From positions 310,001 to 374,000 of the forward strand of contig JAIVFJ010000038.1 of the NCBI GenBank assembly GCA_025765615.1: a stretch of 64,000 nt of DNA, given 5' to 3'. Both the position numbers and the translations under genes were made by a program. The notes under the pieces were generated by a model, which made no database searches, was not told the DNA's origin, and worked only from the letters and a program-made list of their open reading frames with translations. This stretch comes from Zopfochytrium polystomum. Lineage: Eukaryota; Chytridiomycota; Chytridiomycetes; Chytridiales; Chytridiaceae. Below are positions 1 through 12,846 of this stretch, one piece after another; positions within the stretch are counted from its first letter, which is position 1, and every line of letters starts with the position of its first letter.

Positions 1-45
1 CTGCTGGAACGTTGAAGTGTTCAGCGGTTGGGTGCCTGGGCTCAA

Positions 46-1363
46 TCATCGTGCGGAGCATTTTCCGAAGCTCGATTTGTCGGACAAACTTTGTTCGTCT
101 GTCATCGAAGCGAGAATACTTAGCAGCACCTCTCGGGTTAGATCGACAACACGGCTCTCTGCTGCTTTCCTTTGCTCTTCGTCAGGATCGGCCAGTCTCG
201 GTTGGTTCAAGCTCAGAATTTGCGACAGCGGCATGCTGTCAATTCTGTCATTCCATTCATGAAAGGCCTCGGCGACCGAGCGGAGGGTTGCGGCGTCCAT
301 GAATCGGAGGAAGGGAATGGTGGCTGCCCAATTGGTTGTGCTAATGCACCACCGAATGTCCACTCGGAGCTCATCAAAGAAAGCTGGAGGTATGGCAACG
401 GACGCGAACCAGTATGTCAACGATGCAATGCGGCGCACAAATTCGTGGTTGCCAGGTCGTATGAGTCAAACTTGGACAGCCTGTCCAAGTCGAGCAAGAT
501 CATTACGAGGCGAGCCAGAATAGTGGGGTTGATGTCATTCAAAGTAATTTGCAGTCCGGCATCGATCGATGGATCAAGTTTACGGCGCCAGTAGTAGTCA
601 TCATTACAAGAGCGTGGCGCCCGTCACTCGCGCCAGCATTGAGCACTCGTAATGGCTCATGCAAATCTTTCAGGCTGGCTGGCGGACCCGTTCCGGCACC
701 GCGGAAAAAGCTGTTTGCCAACTCGTTCCTTATCGGATAATATTCAAACGAAGAGCGGAATCGAGGGTGGAGCGAGAGAACGCGTTTCCTATTGGCATCC
801 ACTTCTCGTGAAGGCCAGATGAGAGGGCGGCGGCCGACGCGTCGACCAGGCCCAATTGCGACTCCGTCCACGGCCAGAGAAGCGGACGGACGGCTTCATC
901 GCTTAAAAGACCGGGGCGGGCGACCAGGCATGCGAGATTATCTCACCGTCCCGTGATCTTCCCGGCGAACGCGTTGTCCTTGGCAACCGTGTGGTTGGAG
1001 CTGAACCTGCGCCGGTGGCAGATGGCGAGACGGTCAACGCATATCAGAGATGGCCTGATCGTACCGACCAGCCTCGTAACGGCCAGCAGATCTGTTGCCG
1101 GACAGGAGATGACTGGACGGAGTTGCGAGGAGCGCTGAAGCATAGCAAGCGATGGCGTTCTCGAGACGCTTCGCCTCGAGACGCTCCGCCTTGTAGTGCT
1201 CGTTCGTTGCCAGCCACACGCTGCAGTTCGGCGAACTTTGTGTCTTCGCAAGCCTTTTCCGACCTTCGGAAAGATTGTCCGTGCGGAAATGATTTTCTGT
1301 GCTACATAATGTGTGGCCATCACGTGCGCCACCGTAATACTTTGTTTTGTTGGAGCAAGCCAT
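46..1363 (-). pseudogene. TPR–DUF4470 domain gene with several frame breaks
   Basis: An ATG at 1363 opens a reading frame that reaches a recognisable TPR helix pair: it contains ENAIACYASALL, then SSHLLSGNRSAGRYEAGRYDQAI, the usual NRSA..GRYDQAI pattern. Downstream pieces, each in a different frame, look like DUF4470: FEYYPIRNELA, LRVLNAGASDGRHAL and LNDINPTILARL (compare the family's PIGNTPA, LLGCGD.RH and LNDINP). One change fits a 46-nt GTGAGA…TTTTAAG intron near 905–950. The others, near 1040, 810, 560 and 460, have no convincing introns. TPR plus DUF4470 is an architecture I recall from fungal proteins of unknown biochemical role. The reading is either a decaying gene or an intact gene with assembly indels; neighbouring SEC7 needs no such corrections, which favours decay. 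Confidence 0.42.
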
Positions 1364-1520
1364 TCGCCATTGGTAGGATAACGAAGCGGGTCGCTCTTTT
1401 TTTATTTTTCAATGGCCGTTCAGCCAAACCACACAATCCGAACAATCCCAACAAAAAAAAAAGCCTCCTGGCCCACCGACTTCCTCGCCACGTAGCTCCT
1501 CCAGCACCCGCGTTTACTTT

Positions 1521-4500
1521 CTAGACGCTGAAGAACGCGCTGCTGAAAAGCTCCTCCCCTACCCTCTCCATAAACTCCTGCAGCACCTGTCGCACGTCAA
1601 GTCGCTCAACGGACATCATCCGAATTCCCAATCTGAAGAACTTGGGCAGCTGTCGCTTCAGCCTCAGGCACTTCGGAACTGCGGTTGCTGTGGATGGCCC
1701 CCTCCCGTTGACCCGCTCCTCGTTTTCGTCCATTCCTTTGGCCGGCTCGACTTCGTCCAGAATCTCGTCCGCCTTGTGGTTTTGCCACCAGCTCTCCATG
1801 CTCAACAGCTCTCGGAATATAACGATGACTACGGGACTCCAGAGTGTGATGTCACGAGCGTTGTGCTGCTGATCGGCTGTGAGCACCACAAACCGCTCGA
1901 TGACATCGATGGTATTCGTCACCAGAAGATCCACACATCTTTCCACTGCCTTCGCCTCTTCGTCCGTCCGATGCGGCAATTCGAGCGACTCAGCTTCCTC
2001 TGGATCACCCTCAACACGATAGATCGCAAATAGGAGCTGGATATGGGCTGACAGAGAAATGGTTTCTTGCCGGACAAGATTTGGCATTTGCTGAACCAAG
2101 CCCCTCCGCCAAATTGCTTGCCTGAGTTCAAAATTTTCATTGAAGGCCCTGGCTATGCAGTAGGACGTATAAAGACCCTCAAGAATCCGTATTCGAACTT
2201 GGAAAGGTGCAAGAATGATGGCGAGGGCGATGGAAGCGTCTTTAGCTGGTGGTACAGGGACGCTTAATGTCAGCGCTTCCAGCGGCTCTCGAACAGTGAC
2301 CCGACGGACAAGCTGGGTTAGCAGCACGTCTCTAATGGACTGGATGATCTCGACGTGCGTGACACACTTGATAATGGTGTATCCAAAGTCTAGGTTGTTC
2401 AGGGACACGGGGTCGCCGATCGCTTTCGCGGCTCTCATCCCGTCTGCAGAAACGGAAGCACTGACGGCTCCGAGATTTGCCGTCAGGTTGAGGGTTGAAG
2501 CACTGAGATTTGATGGCATCGCTCTGGGGGATGGTGAAGCGAATTGAACGTAGTCGCAATTGAGTAGTTCTGCTGGTGTGGTAAGAACAAAAGCTTTCTC
2601 GACAAGCTCCATCGCTTTGGTCCAGATTCCTGGTTTCCCGATGTTGTTTCGAAGAAATTGATTCAGGCATATCTGGCCGGACGTTGCAAGCTTTGGAACA
2701 AAGTGAGAAACTGCACAGGAATAATTGAACACACCTTTTCGTCTCTCCTGCGCAGCATCGAAAGGAGCCATTCCTTCAAGTTTTCAACAAGTTCTCCGTC
2801 TTCTTCACTAAGAGCTGTGAAGGAATCCGTGTAAAGCTCAACGGTAAGGCGAAGGCATTGAATCCACAATGCTGTGCTTCCCTCTTTGGGAAAGAAACCC
2901 TCAACGTGCTTCTCAGCGGCGTTCTCATATTGCTCGGTCAAGTCGTCGAAAATCGGCGAAATCACATTTTTGACTATGGTTTTCCAGAACTTAAAAGAGA
3001 ACAGGTGGCGTCCAGCTTGAAGCGTTTCAAAAAGAGTTTCCAAACACCGAGTCCGTGTAGTGAGATTGTCAGAGTTGATTGCAACTCGTGAGAGGGCTGA
3101 GATGATCGGAAACCATTTCAAGAAAAAGTGGTCTTCGCCAAGAGTTCCAGTTGAAATCAGGTACGGCTGCGAAGGGGCCCTTGGAGGAAGTGTACCTACA
3201 CGAAGCTGTAAGGAAGCCTAGCCGAGAAGCTGAAAGATAAGATGAAGCAACTTACTAGGACGGATGCTGTCGGCAGGCTTTCGCTCTTCCAATTCTCCGT
3301 CCGCCATATCGACAAGGTTTTTTGCGCATTGTTGCAGCAAAAGGATACTTCCAACAACAACCTCATCGTGCGTCTGTGACGATGACTTCAGCAATGCAAA
3401 CTCAGCTATGCACGAGACATAATCCATTAAGCCGCCAGCGTGTGCGACCGTCGAAAAGGATTCCTTGAAAATCATTTGAACTATGTCAAAGGCTTCCACG
3501 AGAAGTTTATCGTCAAGTTCACGGGGTTGAGTTGTCCGAGAGAGAACTGTAAAGATTGGTTTCCAACCAGACCGAATGCTAGCTGCTCGAGACGAAATCA
3601 TCTTCAACGTAACAAGGTCAGTAATGCGCGTTGGTGAAAACAAGGGCGGACCTGGGACAGGCTGTTTAGAATAAGCTCTCGAATTGCTGGATTATTATTT
3701 TGTTTCATGATCCATTCGAAGCTCTTCAAGAAATCCTGCTGAGTGTTGAAATGACCAAGTTCCTCTTTTTCCAAGTACTTCACATTGAGCTGTCGCAAAG
3801 CATCAACGGCAAGAGACGCAACAGCTGTGTCAGGGTGGCATGCAACGACGTGGAAATAAGGACCAATAACTCTCCAGATCTGGTTCCACTCAAATCGTAT
3901 TCTGTTCATATTATAATACGACGTCTCGACTATTTTCTGCATGAGGTACATTCGAGGGGGTCCATCTTGCTTCCTGGTTGGTGTGGGCAGTGGTTGTTGT
4001 ACCTCAGGAGCTGGCGGGCCTGGCGAAAGAGAAGTTGATGGGCTTGATGGCGCGACGTTTCCAAACGAAAGAGCGGATTTCGGATCAATGCCGATTTCTT
4101 CAAGCGATACGTGGCAGGCTGCGGCGAAAAATTGAAGGACAGCATTCACCGACAAGGTCGTCGTGGAGGCGAAAATGCGATCAATGGCTACCACAGTCGC
4201 TTGAGAAGACACTTCCGCAATGAGCCGCTCTAGCACTGGACCTGGCTTTATAGAGGCAGTGGCCTGGCCCTTCGGCCGAGAAAGAGAGTCTTTCGGCGAT
4301 ATTCCACTGTCCATTGTCATTCGGACAGAACCACGGTAGGTCTCCGGTTCTGCAGCGGTGGAGCCAGTGTCGAAGCTCCCACGTGTCACTCGTCCCGATT
4401 CCAGGCTAAAGCGTGATGGTCGATCGAAATTCGAGGCGATCAATTGGAGGCGTTCCATTTGACTGAATACTTTCAAAATTTGCATCCACGAAGACTCGAG

Positions 4501-7500
4501 AAACTCTCCCAAACTAAACCGCTTAAGATTTCGATTGAAAAGCGCAAACTGTGCCTACCTATTCGCAATAGCGATAAGCACTTTGATGGCTTTTACGTGC
4601 TTTGGCCGAATCTCGTTGAGCTTTGCCAGACCAGTGAGTTTACTCAAACTGGTAACAAAAGCGTCTCGCTCAACTTCCATTCGGAAGACCGAAGAAACTT
4701 TTATCGCTCCCTCAAAGCCCAATAGGCACAGGTCGTGCATGGTCAATTCCGAGCTTAACTTCGGTTTTACATCATTTCCTTCTTCGAGAAGCACTCCAAA
4801 CGATAGTCCATCCAGCGAGTCCACCTCGTCGTCCACGGATGCTTCGAAAAGGAGACTGAAAGTCGCCATCAGCGGCCACGCTGCTGTAGCGAACATGGGT
4901 CTGACGAGGTCAGGCTGAACAGCAGGGCGGAAAGGCGTCATGTTTCGGTCCGATGCAGTCATAAGTTGCTGCGATTTCTTCTGAATTTGTGCAACTTCAC
5001 GACGGTACATTTCCTTTTTGAGGCGCTCATTCAACTCCCCGGATGTCAATCTTGAGCCGAGAAACTGTTACATTCAAAACGGTGATGTATACCCTTACCC
5101 TTTCGCCATCTCAGCCAGCCGCCCTGTTTGTTCCTCCTCCATCACTATCTCGTCCTTGGCGATAACATCGAAAATGTCTGAAAGGTACTCGTCTTCCAAA
5201 TTTGAGCTGTCGTTTATACCCCTGAGAAACTTGTGAGCTGGAGATGTAAGATCCTGAAACTGTTCCAAACCTGTTGTTTCGAATAAACTCCTCCTTGGTC
5301 ATTTTGTTTTTGATTTGAGAGCTATGAAGGTCTGTATTCAGCATAATAATCGAAAACGCGAGAACATAAGCCGTGTCTGCTTTCGCGAAGACGCCTGGGT
5401 TGTCTTCGCAATATCTGTCAGCAAACTTCTCCATCAGTCTGTCCACCTATGATGGCAAGTCAGAAACGTTCCAGCTATTGGTGATCACCTTTTGACTCTC
5501 CCCTGGCAATCTAAATGCCTGCAGCAAATGCCGGAGTGCCGAAACAAAGTCGAAGCCAACAAAGCGGAGTGAGTCGATAAAAGTGTGCATCACTTTAATC
5601 AGGAATGGGTCCCCGTCTCCAAGGTATTCCCCGATCGCCGCCTTGTTAAGCTGCGAAGTGCTGCGGAGAAACTTGGAGATAGACTCAGGGTCTTCTGCGA
5701 TAAAGTTACGGTCTATCAGAAATTTGATCCCCTTTGCTGGTTTACGGTTGAATAGCTCGATGCCCTGGCGCAAAGCCAGCTTTCTTGTCGCCAGCTCTTC
5801 AATCTCCGATGACGAAGCCCCATCATGAGATCCGTTGGAGCCGCCCGTCGGTGAATCGATGCTATTTGCAGAATACGTGCGTGTGTGTGGTCCGGCCATG
5901 GTAACGCTGTTAAGGTGGTGTTTGTTTACTATGACTGGGCTTGACTGAGCTGTAACAGAGAGAATGTCTTGGAGCGTCTTCAGCGGTGGTGGAGGAGGCG
6001 ACTCAATACGGTCGGTGTTCGAGGTCTCTGTGGGATCATGCATATCACTGTCAGCGCCGGAAAGGATAGACTCCGAAGAAAGCGACATCCTTTCTGCCGC
6101 ATCTGCAGGACGCGCAGGTGATTGTTCTCCAGATTTTTCCGACAGAGCTCCACCGGCATTGTCCTGTCTCGGCATGAACGCCGCTGTGCGTTCCGCAAGG
6201 CTACAAACTAGTGCAATCAAACATATTAACGCCCTCCGCCGTAAAATCTTTTCGTTTGACCGGTGTGCATCATTCTGCGAACTGAATCCGGCCGCAGATG
6301 CTGCTAAGCCCATTAATGTCATCGGGGGCGGAGGAAGATTTATTTCTTTGCCTTGGGCGACCTTTCCGCAAACCTGCACGACGCGTTCAAACAGTGAAAG
6401 AGTGGCGAGGTCACAGTCGTAGTTCAAGTACAAGTCAGCAAGAGTTTGGAAATCTTCGCAAATCTTTTCCAGTCCCTGAAGAATAATCAATTTCTGTTGG
6501 AAAGTGGCATTGCTCATCTCCAGCATGTGCATATATATAGTGTTTAGGAGAACCTGTAATCCGCTGTTACTGAATAGTCTCAGACAACGCACAGTAGTCC
6601 AAAACTTGCCTCGACTTCAGCTTTTAGCTTCGCGCGGTAGAAGCGAATCGCCATAAGAAAAATTGAAAGACTCAGTTCAAACAACGTGGAGTGGGTTGTG
6701 AAGGCGTTTCGAGATATTGCAGATGTGAGATAGTCCTGTATGAGATCGGCGTAAGGTTCTCCGTCTTGAAAGACAGGGCCAGCATTATTGAGAAGTGACA
6801 GAAGCAGCTCCAAGCCAAGACTTCGGCTCTTCAAAACAAGTGGCGAGAACTCGTCGGACGGTTGAGAGCTGGCTGCGGTTACAGACGCCGCACTAAACGT
6901 TGCTACAGCGAGCGAAGATCCAGTTTCCGGCTTTGTTGACAAACGACACAAGAGTCGAAAAATTAGATAGACATCTCTCCGTAGGAGGTCATTGTAAAAG
7001 GCCACTGTTGGTTGATACGCGTTTGGCAATGTTACGTCGGCTTTTATGTTTTGACCAGTCACTTCGACAGCCGTTGAGCCTTCCAGGGTTTGGGCCGCGG
7101 TCTGAGTGGAATCCATGCTTTCCGAAAGTACGTCCACTTCATCATCTAGCATTCCAACGACTCCTTCTTTGGCTGAAATTTGAACGACCTTCTCGGCGTC
7201 AGATAGCTTGGTCGTCGGAGGGTTTGCATCGTCTTGCGCTGGAGCCCCACGTGGCATTTCTGAAGATTCATCGGCAGGTGCGGCAAGAAGTGTCTCTGTA
7301 GCGTACTTGGAGTAGTTCTCCATTCTCGAGAGAATCAAGTTAATCATCTGAGTAAGAGAAGCTTTCGCCGTGGCCTGGTATGTCGGGTTCTTTGCATGAA
7401 GATATATGTTGATGCACGTCTGCACAACCTTCATCAGCGAGGTGCCGTGAACCTCACACGCTGTGGACGTGACGGCCGTCAGTAACACTTTTATGATGTG

Positions 7501-8379
7501 AATTTGAACAAGCTCATCACGAGCGGCGCCAGTGTAATTGGTACAAATAGTGTGGGCAATGTCATCAATGAGAAAGAGCTGAACTGCGTCTCCGGCATTT
7601 GACAATATGCGAGCTTTTTGACAGTCAGTGTCGCTATTCCAGTGTCCATCTTTATTTGGAAAATGAACAATCTTACCTGGATCGGCTTCTGGAGTCACAC
7701 TTGAATTTGGAGACACTGCCAAAGATTGGGAATTATCCAGGTCGATGCTTGTAAGATCATTCTGATTTGGCTCGAGCGACGGACGACCGATAAGAGAAGA
7801 CATAAGCGATGGAGAAGGTGCGGTCGAAGGAACTGGAAACGCGATTGGAGGCAGTGGTTTCGAGCCTGTCAGCAGTTTGTGCGCGATCAAACGCTGAAGG
7901 CAATCCAGAGCAGTTTCCCTGATCTTAACTGGCATCGTCGCATTCAAGCCAAGTTTAAACGGTGGCCATAGGTCGTCAACTCTGTTTCGAAATAAATCAA
8001 TGGCTCGATATCTAGATGGAAGAGAGACGTACACGAAATGGTTTCCAGCTAAGTTCAGAAGCGCTGAGGGGTTCTTTTGGAGCTGCGCATTGGTTGAATG
8101 AGTCGAATCGGCAGTGGACGATACTGCCGAAGTGGATGCTGACATCGCTCTTGAGTCTGAAACTCCTCCAGCCGAAGTCGCGGTCGCAGAGTCCGTCGTG
8201 CCCATTCCACCCAAAGACTTCCATGCCTCAAAGTCTGCGACAGCCTTTGCGATCGCCGCCTTCAAGTCTTTTGCGGCGGCAGATGACAGTCCGCTGCCGG
8301 GCGTCGAAGCAGCACGCGCCGTTTCCTGCGCCAGCCGGTCCAGACAGCTTTTGATCAAAGCTGCGTCGCTGCTGGTCAT
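1521..8379 (-). CDS. SEC7: Sec7/BIG-type Arf guanine nucleotide exchange factor
   Basis: Large trans-Golgi GEF that activates Arf GTPases for coat assembly and vesicle budding. Nine exons: 8379–6610, 6553–5489, 5446–5271, 5221–5099, 5050–4559, 4513–3652, 3601–3256, 3195–2735 and 2690–1521. They total 6465 nt, or 2154 residues. An additional in-frame 63-nt intron at 7614–7676 is likely, giving 2133. The N-terminal DCB/HUS region includes [15 protein letters not shown]. The catalytic Sec7 domain lies at about residues 845–1035: [17 protein letters not shown], then FRLPGESQK (the glutamate of the catalytic loop), [17 protein letters not shown], and [18 protein letters not shown]. Downstream HDS blocks include [19 protein letters not shown] and RSGWKPIF. 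The exon 1/2 junction uses a GC–AG intron. The ATG at 8379 begins the only long N-terminal frame. Length and domain order match the BIG/Sec7 family. Confidence 0.95.
6554..6609 (-). other. GC–AG intron in SEC7
   Basis: The donor reads GAG|GCAAGT and the acceptor GGATTACAG|GTT. Removing these 56 nt joins the two frames at phase 0 and restores the family sequence [12 protein letters not shown]. No GT donor in this interval gives a compatible phase with a comparable protein match. AG|GCAAGT is the known strong context for GC–AG introns. Confidence 0.8.
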
Positions 8380-8453
8380 CGTGTCAAGGAGCCCCCCTTA
8401 CTCGGTGGCACTTTTCCTGAGAATCAAACACAAGTCCAAAATCTGGTGAAGCG
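8380..8453. promoter_or_regulatory. Divergent intergenic promoter region, SEC7 / membrane-protein gene
   Basis: Only 74 nt separate the SEC7 start codon (minus) from the first ATG of the serine-rich membrane-protein gene (plus). Any core promoter must be shared, or lie inside one gene if the plus gene starts at a later ATG (8571 or 8634). I see no clear TATA element. The regulatory role is inferred from geometry only. Confidence 0.4.
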
Positions 8454-11400
8454 ATGAAACGGCGACCTGACGGCGGCGGCATCGGCGATGTCGCCGTCAG
8501 GTCCCCAGAGGCAAACGACCAATCTAGCGACGACACCATTACCCGCAACCACCGGCCAGCCGAATCCATCCCCATGCTCCCATCGCGCTTGAAATTCTTC
8601 AATGATCGCTTTCTCCGGCGACCGAAACGATTCATGGTGGCGATTTCGTGCTTAATGCTTCTTGCATCTGCATCTCGGCTGGCATGTGCCAACCCACAAA
8701 CGTCGTCCATATCCTCAGACATCTCGGTTGTACTTTCGTCTCAAAGTGCGTCTTCCTCCAATTGCTTTTGTGAGGCTCCTCAGAGCCTGTACGAATACTC
8801 TCAGGATGGCTTGGAGGATGTCGACGACGACGATCATGTGGACGACATCTGGGACGACCCGCTTGGCGAGATTGGCTATCTACTTTCTACTCTGAGCCCT
8901 TTTTCGGATCCAGCTCTGGATGCAAAAGCGCATGAAGTTCCTGATGAGCCCCGCAGCAAGAAGCGATCGCACCAGACGAAAGCCCGACCCAGATACCCGA
9001 GAAGGGATCCCCAGTCCGGCCCTCGTGTCATCGTGTTGGTTCTCATTCCAGTCTTCATATGGCTATTCTACAACTACTACAAATCTCGGAAGGTAAATGA
9101 ATCACGACGGGCCTTATTGAGGGGGCTAAAACTGCATGTGTAGGATATTGGGAACAATAGGAGGAGCATGCGGCACTTACCTCTTGGGCGTATTCATCAA
9201 CATCGGCAGCGGTCTTTGGAATCTACTCGCTACCATGCCCAGCAGCTGCCCTCTGGACCTATCCCAGATATTCTATTTGATCATACTGATGATTACTTGC
9301 AATCGCATTCGGGATCTCGTCGTCACACGTCAAGGTCTCCATCTCCGCATAGGAGGATGCTCTCTCCAGGTCCTAGTCAAAGCCATTATCCCCCTCAAAG
9401 CCGCCGCAAAAGTCGAGGGACACGGTCTTACGGACAATCCCAGCACGGTGTTACTCACTACCGAGCCGACTTCTCAGAGCAAGATGAGTTCACCACTGCG
9501 CGAACAGAAGAGGAGTTTTTCGCTGCTGAGAGCGGTCCGTCTTTGTTACCACCGCCCATTTTCGAAAGAACTCGCTCTCTGTCCGAGTCTTCGCAAACGG
9601 AATCGGCTAGATCAGACCAACCCTCCGGCAAAGAGATGCTGGCAACAGAGAAGGCTTCACCCTCAAAGCCAAAAAAACTGTCGATTTTTAAGAGGATGAC
9701 CGGAAAAGCATCTGGCAGCAGCGGCAGGGAAATCCCTGTGGCTGACCCGCAGGAATCAGGGACATTTTCTGAGGAGGCAACTAGCCTTGTTTCACCGACT
9801 TCTCACAATGCCTCCCACAAACCCAAATTTTGGACAAGGCATGCTTCTTCTTCGTCAAGTGGAAACCCAGAGCCTGTGGATGACGCTACCGATCTAAACG
9901 CAGACACTACGAGGCACACCTCGTCTGGAATACGGAGGGTGTTTAGATCATCGAGCAAGCTGGACATCCCACCACCGGCCACAATACCTGAGCCTTCTAT
10001 CACAACACCTCCAGCACAGTCTTCCGGTTCCAACTCATCTGCCTGGTTTTGGGCGAGGAAAGGTTCCACGAAAGTAGATTCGTCTTTGCTCGACCCCGAC
10101 GCTCCGCACAACCAAGAGGACAAGTCCATACATTCTTCTGAAGGAACGAATGAACACACGCTTTCACGGGATCACTCGTTCTCTATAAAGGACAAGGAGA
10201 AGAAGGAGAAAAAGAGGGACAAGAAGGATGACAAAAAACATCCAAAGGGTGTTCTGTCTGAAGACGAGAGCGAGCGTAAAGCGAAGCCATTCTGGAAAAA
10301 GAGTGTGCCCCCACAGGACAAGCCCCCTGTTGCAGCAAAGACTGCGGCCAACTCAGAGCAAGAAGTTGAGAAAACGGAGAAACTAGACAGATCGCATTCC
10401 CGAGTGTCTCTTCCTTCGGTTCGCCTTTGGCAGCCGCGCCGCCCGTCCGTTTTGGTCCACGAGACATCGACGACCGAGCCGATTAGTATTCCCTCCGATG
10501 CGACGTCTGGCAGCCCATCAATCCATAGTAAAAGCAGCTCAGACGCTAAGCCAGATCAGGCAGATGAGGCCGCCTCCGTCGATGGGATGGTTCAGACAGA
10601 CTCGCAAGGTGACTCAACGACGCCAATGTCCTCCCCACCGGCAGGAAAGCTTCAGCGGTGGGGCTTGCGCCCAAGCCAGGACGAAGCGAAGGCCTCTTCA
10701 GACACATTGACTACTCCGTCGAAGAAATCCAAGCCACGGTGGTCCATACTCGGGTCGTCTCCAAGCACTCACACCGACTCGTTTGCAGCGGTTGTTAAAG
10801 GTCCGGCTATCCCATTAAATGATGTCGACGAAAGCACAGAATACGCCGAGGAAGTGAAGCCTGTAACAAAACGGAGATCTGGATCGTGGTCCATAAGAAA
10901 CCTTTCGCTCTCTCTTAGTTCGCACACCGACTCCAAAGGAGATGCAGAAGTTGCTAAGTCCCCAACGAGAGACTCAGGCCCGGTGGACGAAAATGATGTG
11001 AAGAAGAACAGCAAGAAGAAATCCAGTCGTTCGAATTCAAGAGGCCACTCGGCGGCTGAAATATCAGAGCTGATCGGCTCAACGCACAGTCCAGACCCTG
11101 TAGCCAAGACAGTCGATGTCGTTGCAAAGCCAATCTCGCAAGGATCGTCATCGCGTATTTGGTCCATCTTCACGCGCGGAACAGGCGATGCGGCAGGTGA
11201 TATTTCTCCACCGTTGGATCAAACATCACAGCGGCATACCGCAGATGAAAGTAAGTGCACTTGGTGGATTGGAAAGAAACTACGCTAAAGGAGTGTTCCA
11301 CCTAGACCCTGAACCAAGGGAGGCGTCCACCGCCGAAAAGGTGGCCGTCAATCCGTTTCACGGGGAAACTGCCTCTGCTGCCCCGGATGTCAGCTCGCCA

Positions 11401-12678
11401 AGTGCAGAAAGCCCTTCAGCAGAAAACGTGCGAGAGGGCTCCGAGTCGGTCGAAAATGACAAAAGTTGGGACGACTTGGAAACCGACAACCCCAACTCCA
11501 ATTCGAGTGAATTTAACCTTGTTCGACAGCGCCACAGGCCTATTAGCACTCGATCTTGGGAGAGTTATCAATCGAATTCATCCGCCTCGTCGTATTCCTC
11601 TTCTAGTGCGGCAAACCACCAAACCTCATTTTCGACCAATCCGACCGGCCCGCCGCAGTCTTACTATGCCCGCCCAGCGACCTCGAGGCCCCACCCAAAC
11701 AGCACTGTCCGTGGTGGCCAGTACTCGTATCAAAGTCACCTCATGAACCAAGCTCAACATCATCTCTTTCGCCAAACGTCATACGGGTCGATGGACTCTG
11801 GGAACGCCTCCTTTGCATCATCGAACCCTGAATCTTCTAATCGCTTAGGAGCTATTGGCCAGTCTCCACGGCTGTCTCCAACGAGCAATACAACACGATT
11901 GTCAGCTTTCTTGAGTCCTGCACATCTTCAGGCGGACGCTCGATCCGTCTCTTCAATGTCCGACGATCGAAGCGTCAGCTCAGGCTTGTACTCGCCATTC
12001 TTCTCCGGTCTAGAAATTCCTCTTACTCAGCAAGCCTCAGGAAGCCCCTCGATGGGTAGCGGGGCTGACGCAGCATCCATTGGATCGGCTCGGCATCGAT
12101 CGTCTCTGGACATGCAGCGCGGTGGCTCTTGGGGTCGTAATGATGAAACGTATCAATCGCAACCTCAACAGTATCATTATGCTGCATACCAAACGCCGCA
12201 GCACCACGCCCATTACTCCACTAATGCCCAAACTTCTCGGAGTAGGGATCTTCGCCAACCGCGGTACATCCAGGACGTTTCTTCCAGCAACTTGTCTGCC
12301 TCATATCCTGCTGGCTACTCGACCCAATCATTGTCGACCCATATCATGCCGTCGGACGCTCCGCGACATCGGTACTCCAATTCTCCGTCATCTGCCCAAC
12401 AATTTCATCCTTCCCCTCAGCCCTTGTACGGGTACCGCCTGACAACTCCTGGTGCGTTTCCAACCAATGTGTCGACTGCTAGAGGCAACTATGATGCGCG
12501 TTCACTGTCGGTTAGATCGTCAACGTCGTCGTTAAACTCGTTCAGCTCAGCAAACGATCCTGTCGCTCAGCCCACGTCCATGGTGATCGGATTGGGCCGT
12601 CCACTCTTTTCTGACCGTTCCGGCTCTGGTCCGAGAAGAAGATCAATTGAGGAATGGGGTGAAAGGGAGGAGGAATGA
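8454..12678 (+). CDS. Serine-rich single-pass membrane protein, unknown function
   Basis: Exons 8454–9092, 9144–11250 and 11306–12678 give 1372 residues. The introns are 51 nt (GTAAAT…TGTAG) and 55 nt (GTAAGT…CCTAG), and both joins preserve frame. The N-terminal part holds a possible signal segment (MVAISCLMLLASASRL, first residue near 61) and an acidic lumenal stretch (DVDDDDHVDDIWDD). A hydrophobic transmembrane helix follows near residue 195 (VIVLVLIPVFIWLFY), then a basic flank. The remaining 1100-plus residues are low-complexity, rich in S, P, K and D, with repeated variants of KPRWSILGSSPS, KRRSGSWSIRNLS and SSRIWSIFTRG. This short repeated W-containing motif may be a linear binding motif. 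The protein is probably a membrane-anchored, disordered cytoplasmic tail. I do not recognise a family. The first ATG is chosen by default; 8571 or 8634 are alternatives. Confidence 0.72.
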
Positions 12679-12846
12679 GTTGAGGCTCCAATGTCATACA
12701 TATTTTATTCTCATTGTGAATGCGATTGCGATTTCTGGCGTGTTGATGCGCAGCCTTTCCTCCTTTTTTTCGGTATTTTTTTTTCAGTTTATTTTTTTTT
12801 TGTGTCTCTCATTTTTTTTGGGAATTTGCAACACACCTGTCCAGCG

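Noticed and set aside
9136..9699. Hydrophobic frame starting CRILGTIGGACGTYLLGV
   Set aside because: The splice at 9092/9144 enters the other frame, which then runs over 700 codons; the hydrophobic frame stops soon. An alternative membrane isoform is not excluded.
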